From: Saprospiraceae bacterium
GTDB lineage: Bacteria; Bacteroidota; Bacteroidia; Chitinophagales; Saprospiraceae
DNA length: 14,853 nt
Assembly (NCBI GenBank): GCA_020852155.1
Contig: JADZBJ010000117.1
Span: 1 to 14,853, forward strand
Direction: 5' to 3'
Part shown: positions 6,272-13,667 of the stretch, piece by piece
Layout: every line of letters begins with the position of its first letter
Position numbering within the stretch: the stretch's first letter is position 1
Position numbers and translations under genes: made by a program
The notes under the pieces: generated by a model
What the model saw: the letters and a program-made list of their open reading frames with translations, nothing else
Database searches by the model: none
What the model was told of the DNA's origin: nothing

Positions 6272-7662
6272 TTACCATTCAACATGGATAACAACCAATC
6301 TTTTTCGGTTAAAACGGTTTCTTTTTGCAATTGATCCCGAAGGGTGCGTACAGACTTTCTATCCAGCATATTCAGCGACATGAGTTGCTCGGTGTAATAC
6401 ACTAATCTGGAGTAATTCGTGCGGTGGTAACCAATGGCCGCGTGTCGGCGGATGTAATTTTTCAGGCTTTTCAGGTGGTGTTCCAGTAAGTCGAATTCGG
6501 TGGTTTCGAAGTAGATTTTCAGTTGGAGCGTTTTGGCGGCCAGGTTGTTCATGGTGTCCTTGTAATCCGATTTTTGAAGTTGCAACAACGCTGTGGCGTA
6601 GTCTTTACGGGCGTAAGCAACGCGGGCGGTACAGAGGCTGGCCGTGGCGTCGCGCCATTGCCGTTCGAGGTATTTTTTATGTTGTTCGATAAACGCTCCG
6701 GCCCATTCGTTTTCACCGGCACGCAAGGCGATAGCGACAATATTGCTGAAGGCGAATCTTGAAAAAAGCCCGTGTTCGAGCAGCAGTTCGCGTTCCAGCG
6801 CGCCTTTGTAAAGGGTAAGCGTTTCCTGTACCCAGCCTTCGGCAGAAAGGTTGATTTGACGAATGCCGTAGTTGATCGCCAGGAGGTAAAGCAGTCGTTG
6901 TTCGTCGGCAGGGAACTGGTCGGCGCTGCTGTTGAGCATCGTTTTGAAGCGTTCAAAATCGGCGTTTTGCGTTGTGTCAATCAGGAGTTTGTAGCAATAG
7001 TAATACAAGCCAATGGCCGGTATTTCAAGCAGGTTATTCTTTTCAACATGGGAGAGAATGGCCGATAGCAAGCCGAGTTCGTAATCCGTACGAAAAACGG
7101 CCTGGTGTGAAATGGCGAGACAAGCCAGGCGCAGTTTTCGGGCGATAAAAGCCAGATCCATACTGTCGCTGCTGGCTTGCAGGTTGAGCGATTCGGTGCG
7201 CCGTTCGGCCACTTCCTGCTGGTATTGTTCCCATTCGATCAGGTGCAGATCGTGGTAATGGTCGGCGTGTCGCCAAATCTGGCGCTCGCGATTCTGACGC
7301 GCTTCGCGCAGGGATATTTTGAAATGCCGCGTCAGGCCGCGTTTTCGGTAAGCCGCAGCCAGGCGAATCATGGCTCGGTCGTCGTCCTGAAATTTTTCCT
7401 TGTAAGCGAGGTATTTTTCCAATAAAACCAGCAGCGCCGAATGCAAAAGACGCTCCTCGACGGGCTGACTTTTTTTTAAAATGTCCGGTATGCCGCGTGT
7501 CGCATCGGGTATTTCCGGAAATAAAGCCTGCTCGAAGGCTTCCCAACGTTCCACCAGCGCCTGCCGCGTATTGAAAAACGGCGAGCGCACAAATTTGTCA
7601 AACTCCCGCCGCTCGGAAGGCGTCAGCGACAAAATAGATTCCTGTAGCAGGGTTTGGGACAT
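6241..7662 (-). CDS. Helical-repeat protein of unknown function (SPFFN-type, Bacteroidota)
   Basis: A 473-residue soluble protein with no signal peptide or membrane segment. The N-terminus, LLQESILSLTPSERREFDKFVRSPFFNTRQALVERW (about 5-40), matches a family that I recall as common, with many paralogues, in Saprospiraceae and relatives. The rest is almost wholly alpha-helical, rich in Leu, Ala, Tyr, Glu and Arg, as in TPR-like or other alpha-solenoid scaffolds; no catalytic motif is seen. The last codons lie inside one arm of the quasi-palindrome 6111-6271. It is 107 bp downstream of the channel gene on the same strand, and a low-complexity repeat fills the gap, so co-transcription is possible but not certain. 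No reliable function can be given. Confidence 0.85.
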   Translation of the reverse strand: MSQTLLQESILSLTPSERREFDKFVRSPFFNTRQALVERWEAFEQALFPEIPDATRGIPDILKKSQPVEERLLHSALLVLLEKYLAYKEKFQDDDRAMIRLAAAYRKRGLTRHFKISLREARQNRERQIWRHADHYHDLHLIEWEQYQQEVAERRTESLNLQASSDSMDLAFIARKLRLACLAISHQAVFRTDYELGLLSAILSHVEKNNLLEIPAIGLYYYCYKLLIDTTQNADFERFKTMLNSSADQFPADEQRLLYLLAINYGIRQINLSAEGWVQETLTLYKGALERELLLEHGLFSRFAFSNIVAIALRAGENEWAGAFIEQHKKYLERQWRDATASLCTARVAYARKDYATALLQLQKSDYKDTMNNLAAKTLQLKIYFETTEFDLLEHHLKSLKNYIRRHAAIGYHRTNYSRLVYYTEQLMSLNMLDRKSVRTLRDQLQKETVLTEKDWLLSMLNGKSMFGFSLPG

Positions 7663-7668
7663 CAGGAG

Positions 7669-7766
7669 GTTGAAAAGTTGAAGTTGTTAAAGGTTGAAAG
7701 TTGTTGAAAAGTTGAAGTTGTTGAAGGTTGAAGTTGTTGAAAGTTGAAGTGGTTGAAGGTTGAGGT
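7669..7766. repeat. GTTGAAGTTGTTGAAG-type low-complexity tandem repeat between two genes
   Basis: About 98 bp composed of variants of gttgaag/gttgttgaa. Two exact copies of GTTGAAGTTGTTGAA are at 7711-7725 and 7727-7741 (period 16). It fills almost the whole gap between the channel stop (7770) and the next start (7662). The transcript on the coding strand would be a C/A/U-rich, G-poor stretch, probably unstructured. Confidence 0.8.
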
Positions 7767-7769
7767 GGT

Positions 7770-9941
7770 TTAGCCAAAAATAAGATACAACAACACCAAG
7801 AATAGCGTCAGCAGGAGGAACGGTACCCAGGCTTTGCGTACCCTGAAACGACGGCCGGATTTAGGCATATCATCATCTTCATCGTATTCGTCGTCATTGG
7901 CGGTTGTTTTGTTGACTTTGTTCCTTCTTCGATCAACATACGTGACGTAGATAAAGCACACAAAATTGATGCCCAGGGTCAGCAACAGGAACAGGTAAGC
8001 CTTATTCATCGAATCGGTGGTGGGCGATAATTGCACCAGATTGATGGAATAGGCCACCGCCGCAAGGAAGGACGTGATGATGAGTTCGCCGACTTCTTCA
8101 AAACTGGCCTTGTGGAAAAACAGCATGAAAATCGGCAGCGCACTGAACATCAGGAAAGGCACAATGATCAAAATGATCGCTCCCCAGGGGCGGCGACTGA
8201 CGTCGAGCCGGACATTCAGGCTTTTGTATTTTTCAAGGTATTTGGCTTCGTCGGTGGTGTCGAAAGTGATTTTGTCCAGCGCGCCGAGTTGGTTGGTGAG
8301 CTGGTTATCCAGCGTTACGAAGTAATCGTCGGTTTCCCAGTCATTGAATTTAAAATCCTCTTTTTTGTCTTTTATCTGAAGTCGGCTGTAGTCAAAACTG
8401 ATCTTGATCTTGTCGCTCGAACTCAGGGCTGCAATCGGAATTTTCAATTCATGATGGTCAAACGGAAAATCAAACGACTCGAAATTGGCCAGGAATTTTC
8501 CGCTCACCCTGTAAATCCGCACCACGTAGTTGCTGTCGCGCTCTTCGGCAATGCGGTAACGATTGGCCTCTTCCGAACTGATGTTGGAAAAATCAATATA
8601 ACCTTCCTTGTCAATGTACTGCGAATCGGCAATGACCCAGTACAGCAGGTTGCAATCGAAGGTGTTTTTCTTGACGTCAATCTCGTTGATATCAATCACG
8701 TCAATACCAACGCGCAGGTTCGGAATGGGCACGCCTTTGGTATTGATCTGAGTCGGGCAACTGCGCGTTTTTCCGGCATGCACCTGATTAAACGACGGCT
8801 CGCGCCGCAAAATCAGCGACGAATCAAACTCATACAGTTCGTTCAAAATCGTCACTTTCCGCTCTTTCAAATGCCTGAAATAATCCAGCAACAATTGGCG
8901 GTCGTTATGTCCGTCGCGCAGGGCCGTTTCAAAAATATTCATGGCGTCGTAGCAACGACGCAGTTGATTATCCACCGTTTTGGCCGAAAACAATCGCGCC
9001 GGATATTGCAGCAATAGGGCTTGCTTGTCGTGGTAAAGTTCATGCGGCGGCGCTTCCGCACTCGATTCGTAGCGGATGATCGTGATTTTCTTTTTCGTGG
9101 AAATTTCCTCTAACTCCTGATCCGACAAGTTGGTCACCCCTTGCAGGCCCATGAAAATTTTTCCGGAAAGGTCCATTCGTGTTTCCCGCAGAAAGCGCAT
9201 TACCTGATTGCCATAACCGCTGTGCAGGTTCAGCAAAATAACTTTCTGATTCGGGTCAGAGAGCGCGCGCGTGAGGTTGCGATCCAAGGCATCGCGTACG
9301 GATTGCGGCACTTCGTTGTTGTTGCGGTAGTCTGACTGGCGCAGTTTGATGAGCGTATCACAGCTCATGCGTTCCTGTTCGATGACATGCTGAAAGCGGT
9401 GGTGCAGCAGGTAATCGGTTTCTGTGATGTAGCCGATATGATTGGTACGCAGGACGTTTTTAATGAATTTTACAAGGTAATCCGGCTGAGGGTCGTTGGG
9501 GTCGAGGAAAATCGCGTTGGTACCAAATTCCAGTTGATTCTGGTCAGCGCTCAGGGCAATTACAGGCAGTTTATCTTTGATAAAAGGCGCAGCATGCCGG
9601 ATGTGACGCCCCCAGGTATTATCCACAACCAACAATGTAGCCGGATTATTGCCAATATCCTGATACAGGCATGCAATCGTATCTTCCTTAAAATCGCATT
9701 GATAGGCTTTCAGGCGCAGTTGAACGCCGTAGTTGCGTTCGTTCAGCCGGTCAATATAAGCCTGCAACGCTGCAATATGCAACGAGTCGGCCCAGGAACT
9801 GGCGCGCGCTTTGGCTGTATCGGTGTAATTAAATCCGACAAAAGCAATTTCACGGACAGGAACAGTGGCCGGAGATATGTTCTGACAGGCAAAAAAAGCG
9901 CAAAAAGCGCCGAAGGCAACAAGCAGGATGAGAAGACGCAT
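7770..9941 (-). CDS. Pentameric ligand-gated ion channel with N-terminal periplasmic-binding-protein domain
   Basis: A 723-residue membrane protein combining two receptor types. Residues 1-19 are a signal sequence (possible weak lipobox FFAC at 16-19). Residues about 29-390 resemble a type-1 periplasmic binding protein (REIAFVGFNYTD, LLVVDNTWG, LPVIALSADQNQLEFG...FLDPNDPQPDYL). Residues about 400-583 are the beta-sandwich ligand-binding domain of the Cys-loop receptor family, with the prokaryotic Pro-loop FPFDHHEL at 492-499 in place of a disulfide loop. Four membrane helices follow: M1 about 585-609 (RPWGAIILIIVPFL), M2 about 615-637, M3 about 645-668, M4 about 703-722. M2 aligns without gaps with GLIC as I remember it (AAVAYSINLVQLSP against AHIAFNILVETNLP), placing E615 at -2', E619 at 2', T623 at 6' and L626 at 9'. 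The acidic ring suggests cation selectivity. Residues 670-702 form an acidic then basic cytoplasmic loop. The ligand is unknown. The family assignment is firm; the physiological role is not. Confidence 0.92.
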   Translation of the reverse strand: MRLLILLVAFGAFCAFFACQNISPATVPVREIAFVGFNYTDTAKARASSWADSLHIAALQAYIDRLNERNYGVQLRLKAYQCDFKEDTIACLYQDIGNNPATLLVVDNTWGRHIRHAAPFIKDKLPVIALSADQNQLEFGTNAIFLDPNDPQPDYLVKFIKNVLRTNHIGYITETDYLLHHRFQHVIEQERMSCDTLIKLRQSDYRNNNEVPQSVRDALDRNLTRALSDPNQKVILLNLHSGYGNQVMRFLRETRMDLSGKIFMGLQGVTNLSDQELEEISTKKKITIIRYESSAEAPPHELYHDKQALLLQYPARLFSAKTVDNQLRRCYDAMNIFETALRDGHNDRQLLLDYFRHLKERKVTILNELYEFDSSLILRREPSFNQVHAGKTRSCPTQINTKGVPIPNLRVGIDVIDINEIDVKKNTFDCNLLYWVIADSQYIDKEGYIDFSNISSEEANRYRIAEERDSNYVVRIYRVSGKFLANFESFDFPFDHHELKIPIAALSSSDKIKISFDYSRLQIKDKKEDFKFNDWETDDYFVTLDNQLTNQLGALDKITFDTTDEAKYLEKYKSLNVRLDVSRRPWGAIILIIVPFLMFSALPIFMLFFHKASFEEVGELIITSFLAAVAYSINLVQLSPTTDSMNKAYLFLLLTLGINFVCFIYVTYVDRRRNKVNKTTANDDEYDEDDDMPKSGRRFRVRKAWVPFLLLTLFLVLLYLIFG

Positions 9942-10045
9942 GACTGTAAAACATCTGGTAAGAATTTATACGAGGTTTTCCCGGGTGGCCTGAAAAGATG
10001 CCTTTTTGAGCCAGTGAGGGAATTTTAAACGACCTCTAAGGCTGG

Positions 10046-10053
10046 CAAACGTA
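10046..10053 (-). promoter_or_regulatory. -7 promoter box upstream of the channel gene
   Basis: Minus strand TACGTTTG fits TAnnTTTG and lies 104 bp before the channel start at 9941. A TTG -33 element is not evident, so this is tentative. Confidence 0.4.
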
Positions 10054-10182
10054 GGTACTTTGTATGGTTTGGGTTTTTAATTGGAACATTTTTTATTGCC
10101 GAAGGCGTCAGCGCAGGTAAGAAATATCAAGGCTTTCGATATAGGTATTAAAATTCAGGATTTCAGTTATATGGAATCTTGG

Positions 10183-10217
10183 CGTGTGTTCGGCGCAAAC
10201 CTAATTCCGAACACACG
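10183..10217. other. Hairpin with 11-bp perfect stem in the leader of the beta-barrel gene
   Basis: CGTGTGTTCGG (10183-10193) pairs exactly with CCGAACACACG (10207-10217) around a 13-nt loop, extendable by G-T pairs. It lies 24 bp upstream of the ATG at 10242, in the region between the divergent channel and barrel genes. It could be a leader structure, an operator (the arms are suited to a dimeric repressor) or an attenuator; only three Ts follow it. Confidence 0.55.
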
Positions 10218-10241
10218 TTTAACACAATCAACCAAACAATC

Positions 10242-11045
10242 ATGCTAATGCACAAATCTTTGCTGGCAGGTTTTTTTACAGCCTGCTACTTCGTTCTGTC
10301 GGCACAGACACCCGGTTATCTGGGAAAAAAGTTATCTGTTCAAGCCGAAATCAACAGTTTTTTTACAAGAAAAGGCCCCACAGCCAACAACAATGGCGAA
10401 AATGGCTGGTATAGCGATCAGGAAACGCCGGGCGCTATTGGCATGAATTGGCGGGCCGGACTCAGCGTCGGTTACGTCATCTCGCGCAGGCACCAGTTGT
10501 ACGTGAGCGGCGATTACCTCCGCACCGGTATTATCCACTACGCTTATGCGCCCTACCAAATCCCGTTCAGTGACCCAGAACTGGCCGAATACAGCGTTTT
10601 TCACGAAGCATCCGGGTATAGCGGGGCGATTGGCGTGCGTTTTTTCAAAACCCAAGCCGGCGCTTTGGCGCCGATGGGTTTTTACAATGGTCTGGCCCTC
10701 CAGGCCACCAGACTGAACGCCAATATTACCCGCAAGGCGCTTCAGTCGGGCGAAGTAAGCGCAACGCCTTTTGGCATTGAAAACGCCTCGGCGCTGTCCC
10801 TGGCCGCCAATTATGAAATTGGTTCAAACATCATCATTCGCGACAAGGTCTTGCTGACGCTGGGCGCCCGGTTGAACATTCCATTGCGCCTCCGAAAACT
10901 GGATTTATTCGACGAATCGTCTGCGGAAGTTACCGGCGATTATCTTGCTGACAACAAGACCTTGTTCGAGCGCGCGGCCATTACGCGCATGGCATATTTA
11001 TCGGTGTTCAGCATCCACGTAGGAGTCGGTTTGCTGGCCCACTAA
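10242..11045 (+). CDS. Secreted protein, probable outer-membrane beta-barrel
   Basis: With the start at 10242 the product has 267 residues and begins MLMHKSLLAGFFTACYFVLSAQTP, a signal peptide with likely cleavage after LSA (21/22). An ATG two codons later is equally possible; a longer frame from a TTG at 10179 runs through the hairpin and is not preferred. The mature part has alternating hydrophobic/polar strands and many aromatic and Gly residues (LSVGYVISRRHQLYVSGDYLRTG, YSGAIGVRFF, LALQATRLNANI, VLLTLGARLNIPLRL, YLSVFSIHVGVGLL), as in outer-membrane porin-like barrels. No specific family is recognised. The M48 protease gene follows after 71 bp on the same strand, so an operon is plausible. 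Confidence 0.75.
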   Translation: MLMHKSLLAGFFTACYFVLSAQTPGYLGKKLSVQAEINSFFTRKGPTANNNGENGWYSDQETPGAIGMNWRAGLSVGYVISRRHQLYVSGDYLRTGIIHYAYAPYQIPFSDPELAEYSVFHEASGYSGAIGVRFFKTQAGALAPMGFYNGLALQATRLNANITRKALQSGEVSATPFGIENASALSLAANYEIGSNIIIRDKVLLTLGARLNIPLRLRKLDLFDESSAEVTGDYLADNKTLFERAAITRMAYLSVFSIHVGVGLLAH

Positions 11046-11116
11046 TTCATCTCCATAACAACCGGATTGCGGCACAACCATCCTCGATGACGCAGCCGGC
11101 ATTCACCATATTTATT

Positions 11117-13369
11117 ATGAAAACCATTTTCATTTTGGCGCTCATGCTGGGATTCACCAGCGTTTTTGCGCAAAATTTCGATAACTACACGCCGCTGACT
11201 TGCAGCGGTAAAATTCCGGATGAATTCACGACGCCATCCACCAAAAAATACAAATCCGAAATCAAAAAACTGGAAAAGAATAAGATCAAAAAACGCGAAC
11301 GCCGCGAACGGGAACAGTTTGCCCTGGAATCGAGCTTCGTGATTGACGACCTGCTGCAAAGCGGCCTTGTGTTGTTCGGCGATCCGATCAGCGCCTACCT
11401 CAATGAAGTAGCGGCCAGGGTTGTTGCCGCCGACCCGTCCTTCAAAAAAAAGGTCAGTATCTACGCCCTGCGATCTACGGCAGTGAATGCCTTTGCGACT
11501 GACCGGGGCACGATTTTCGTGACGTTGGGCTTGCTGGCGCAACTGGAAAATGAAGCGCAACTGGCTTATATCCTTTCTCATGAAATGACCCACGTCCAGG
11601 AAGGCCACGCGCTGAACCTGTTTCTGGAAGCCAAGGAAATTCGTCGAAATGCCGACAAGGTAGCCGTGTATGGCAAATCCAAATTTGATGAAAAACTGCT
11701 GTCGAAAAACCGCTATTCCAAGCAACTCGAAAGTGAGGCCGACAACAAAGGTCTGGAGCGCTTCCTGCGTACAGGCTATACCACCGACGACCTGGCTTCG
11801 GTATTTGACGTGCTTGAATACGCTTACCTGCCCTTCGACGAAATTGTCTTTGAACGCAATTTCTTCGAAAGCGGCACTTACCATTTGCCAGATGATTACT
11901 GGCTGAAAGACGTGGCAGCCATTGGCAGTTATCGCCAACAGCAGGATTCGCTCAAGAGCACGCACCCTGACGTGTCCAAACGCCGCGAGGAAATGGTTTC
12001 CCGCCTGAAGCAATCCGCCAAAAGTGGAGGCACAAAATTTCTGGTGTCCGAAGAGCGATTCAATCAGGCGCGTAAAATGGCCCGGTTTGAACTGCCCGAT
12101 ATGTTCCTGCACAAATCACTGACTGCAGAGGCGATTTACATTGCTCACCTGTTGTTGCAAGAGTACCCGGACAATGCCTATTTGCAGAAATGTGTTGCCA
12201 AAGCCCTGTACCTCCAGGCCAAATACAAAAATGATCGCGACTATACGCTGCGATCCAGCTGGGCCGAGACCGAAGGCGAATCTCAACGCGTGCAATTTAT
12301 CATGGATACCATTTCGGCCAGGGAAAATACCGTCCTCGGATTGCGTTATGCCTGGCAGCAACACCTCCGGCATCCTGACGACAAGGAATTGACCGCCATG
12401 ACTAAAGACCTGTTTGTTGAATTAGGTCAATACAGCGCCAGCCTTTCAGATTTTTCGGAAAATGCAGTAACCGCCGCGCCGGCCGAACAGCCAGAAAAGG
12501 AAGAAAAAGAGGTGAAAAAAACCGAGAAAAAGCGAAGTAAATACGATAAGATCAAAGAAACCAGGAAAAAAACCGAAACGGAAACCAATGGCTGGAGAAC
12601 GGCTTTTGAAGACTTCAAGCATAGCGACGACTTCAAGACGGCATTTGACGAAGGCCAAAAAATATACGCAAAAAATAAACAACACGCCGATTACCTGGCC
12701 TCGAAAAAAGGCGTAGCCGAAACCAGAAAACGCCTGCGAGACATTTCCAAACACGGCTACCGACTCGGGGTTAACAAGGTTTTGGTGGTCAACCCGTTTT
12801 ACCTGAAACTCGATGCCCGCAAGGAAAATGCCATTCAATACATACAGTCTGAAAGCGGTCAGGTGCGTTTGAGCGATATCATCGGCGACGTTGCCAAAAA
12901 GGCTGAATTGAAAATCACGCAATTGGACGTAGCGGCCCTGAATGAAGGACAGGCCGATAAATTCAATGACATCCGTGTACTGAACGAATGGTTTTCAGAA
13001 CAGTTGGCCTACGATAAACTGCCCGTGACACAGGGCGTCAACCAGGCACAGGTCAATGCCGTTGCCGATAAATACGGCGTAGATCATGTGCTGTACACAG
13101 GCGTCATTTCCCTGCGAGAAAAGAAGAAAGGAGCCATATTCTCTTTTGCCCTGGGCGTCTTGTATCCGCCGCTGTTGCCCTTGGCTATTTACAGCGCCGC
13201 CCGCCCGGATTATGACATGCTGTACTACGCCGTGGTGTTCAATGTCAAGGAAGGTACTTTTCAGACCATCAAGTACGACTACTTCAACCTGCGCGATTCG
13301 GACACCTTGCTGAAATCGCATTATTACGATACTTTCCTGCAAATCAAGGCAAAGCCTGCAAAGCGATAG
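11117..13369 (+). CDS. Exported M48 family metalloprotease with long C-terminal region
   Basis: A 750-residue zinc peptidase starting MKTIFILALMLGFTSVFAQNF, with signal peptide cleavage likely after VFA (18/19); an upstream in-frame ATG (11087) would put ten residues before this signal and is not preferred. The zinc site is complete: HEMTH at 155-159 and the downstream ESEAD at 205-209, with E205 as third ligand, as in BepA/Oma1-type M48 proteases that act in the periplasm on outer-membrane protein assembly. Residues about 220-450 are helical and may hold TPR-like repeats. Residues about 456-488 are a Lys/Glu-rich linker. The C-terminal domain (about 500-750) is unassigned and has a hydrophobic stretch at 672-694 (GAIFSFALGVLYPPLLPLAIYSA) that could be membrane-associated. 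The barrel-like gene before it is a conceivable client, by inference only. Confidence 0.88.
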   Translation: MKTIFILALMLGFTSVFAQNFDNYTPLTCSGKIPDEFTTPSTKKYKSEIKKLEKNKIKKRERREREQFALESSFVIDDLLQSGLVLFGDPISAYLNEVAARVVAADPSFKKKVSIYALRSTAVNAFATDRGTIFVTLGLLAQLENEAQLAYILSHEMTHVQEGHALNLFLEAKEIRRNADKVAVYGKSKFDEKLLSKNRYSKQLESEADNKGLERFLRTGYTTDDLASVFDVLEYAYLPFDEIVFERNFFESGTYHLPDDYWLKDVAAIGSYRQQQDSLKSTHPDVSKRREEMVSRLKQSAKSGGTKFLVSEERFNQARKMARFELPDMFLHKSLTAEAIYIAHLLLQEYPDNAYLQKCVAKALYLQAKYKNDRDYTLRSSWAETEGESQRVQFIMDTISARENTVLGLRYAWQQHLRHPDDKELTAMTKDLFVELGQYSASLSDFSENAVTAAPAEQPEKEEKEVKKTEKKRSKYDKIKETRKKTETETNGWRTAFEDFKHSDDFKTAFDEGQKIYAKNKQHADYLASKKGVAETRKRLRDISKHGYRLGVNKVLVVNPFYLKLDARKENAIQYIQSESGQVRLSDIIGDVAKKAELKITQLDVAALNEGQADKFNDIRVLNEWFSEQLAYDKLPVTQGVNQAQVNAVADKYGVDHVLYTGVISLREKKKGAIFSFALGVLYPPLLPLAIYSAARPDYDMLYYAVVFNVKEGTFQTIKYDYFNLRDSDTLLKSHYYDTFLQIKAKPAKR

Positions 13370-13376
13370 GTTGTTG

Positions 13377-13535
13377 AATTGGTTATTTGTGGAATTGGTT
13401 TTTTGGTTATCTGTTGAATTGGTTATTTGTTGCCGTTCTTCACTTCGTTCAGAATGACGACATGATTAACATAACCAAATAACCAACTCCACAAATAATC
13501 AAATCCACAAATAACCAATTCCACAAATAACCAAC
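13377..13535. repeat. Inverted cluster of GGTTATTTGTNGAATT-type repeats after the M48 gene
   Basis: TTGGTTATTTGTGGAATTGG begins the left arm (13379-13400), whose 22 bp are exactly complementary to 13513-13534. Further partial copies lie between (13405-13430 and 13471-13500). The same words are found at 6010-6050. The inverted layout directly after the M48 stop could fold into a long stem at the transcript end, but no T-tract follows it. Confidence 0.8.
13434..13458. repeat. Common 'GTCATTCTGAACGAAGTGAAG'-type intergenic repeat
   Basis: The minus strand reads GTCATTCTGAACGAAGTGAA followed by GAACG, a widespread intergenic word in Bacteroidota and other phyla as I recall, often mis-annotated as the peptide VILNEVKN. 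It sits in the middle of the inverted repeat cluster. Confidence 0.6.
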
Positions 13536-13566
13536 ATAAAGTGTTGATAATCAAAATAAAACAGCA

Positions 13567-13584
13567 TTTATTTTTAAAAATAAA
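13567..13584. repeat. 18-bp perfect AT-only palindrome
   Basis: TTTATTTTTAAAAATAAA is its own reverse complement. It lies about 24 bp upstream of the likely -33 element of the next gene, where an AT-rich upstream element or binding site would be expected. Confidence 0.5.
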
Positions 13585-13607
13585 ATGATAAATAGAAAAA
13601 AATGACA

Positions 13608-13638
13608 TTGCACGGGGCGTCGTAAGGCCGGACTTTTG
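13608..13638 (+). promoter_or_regulatory. Promoter for the terminal surface-protein gene
   Basis: TTG at 13608-13610 and GACTTTTG at 13631-13638 are separated by 20 bp, matching the Bacteroidota TTG-N19/21-TAnnTTTG layout with one mismatch (G for T). The -7 box ends 29 bp before the ATG at 13668. Confidence 0.5.
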
Positions 13639-13667
13639 TCTCATCAATCAAAAACAAGTATTGGTTT

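Noticed and set aside
8031..9017. Open frame of 328 codons on the plus strand inside the channel gene
   Set aside because: It is antisense to the well-supported PBP/channel protein and its composition (Val, Phe, His, Gln-rich) is typical of a shadow frame.
10179..10241. TTG-started N-terminal extension of the beta-barrel gene
   Set aside because: It would run through the 11-bp hairpin and place 21 residues before a good signal peptide; the ATG at 10242 (or 10248) is better.
11042..12112. Open frame of 356 codons on the minus strand inside the M48 gene
   Set aside because: It is entirely antisense to a clear signal-peptide and HEMTH protease frame, its product is Phe/Gln/Arg-rich with no recognisable family, and it has no promoter or partner.
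13423..13647. Minus-strand frame ending VILNEVKNGNK
   Set aside because: The ending is a translation of the widespread GTCATTCTGAACGAAGTGAAG-type intergenic repeat; the rest is AT-rich non-coding sequence upstream of a gene on the other strand.
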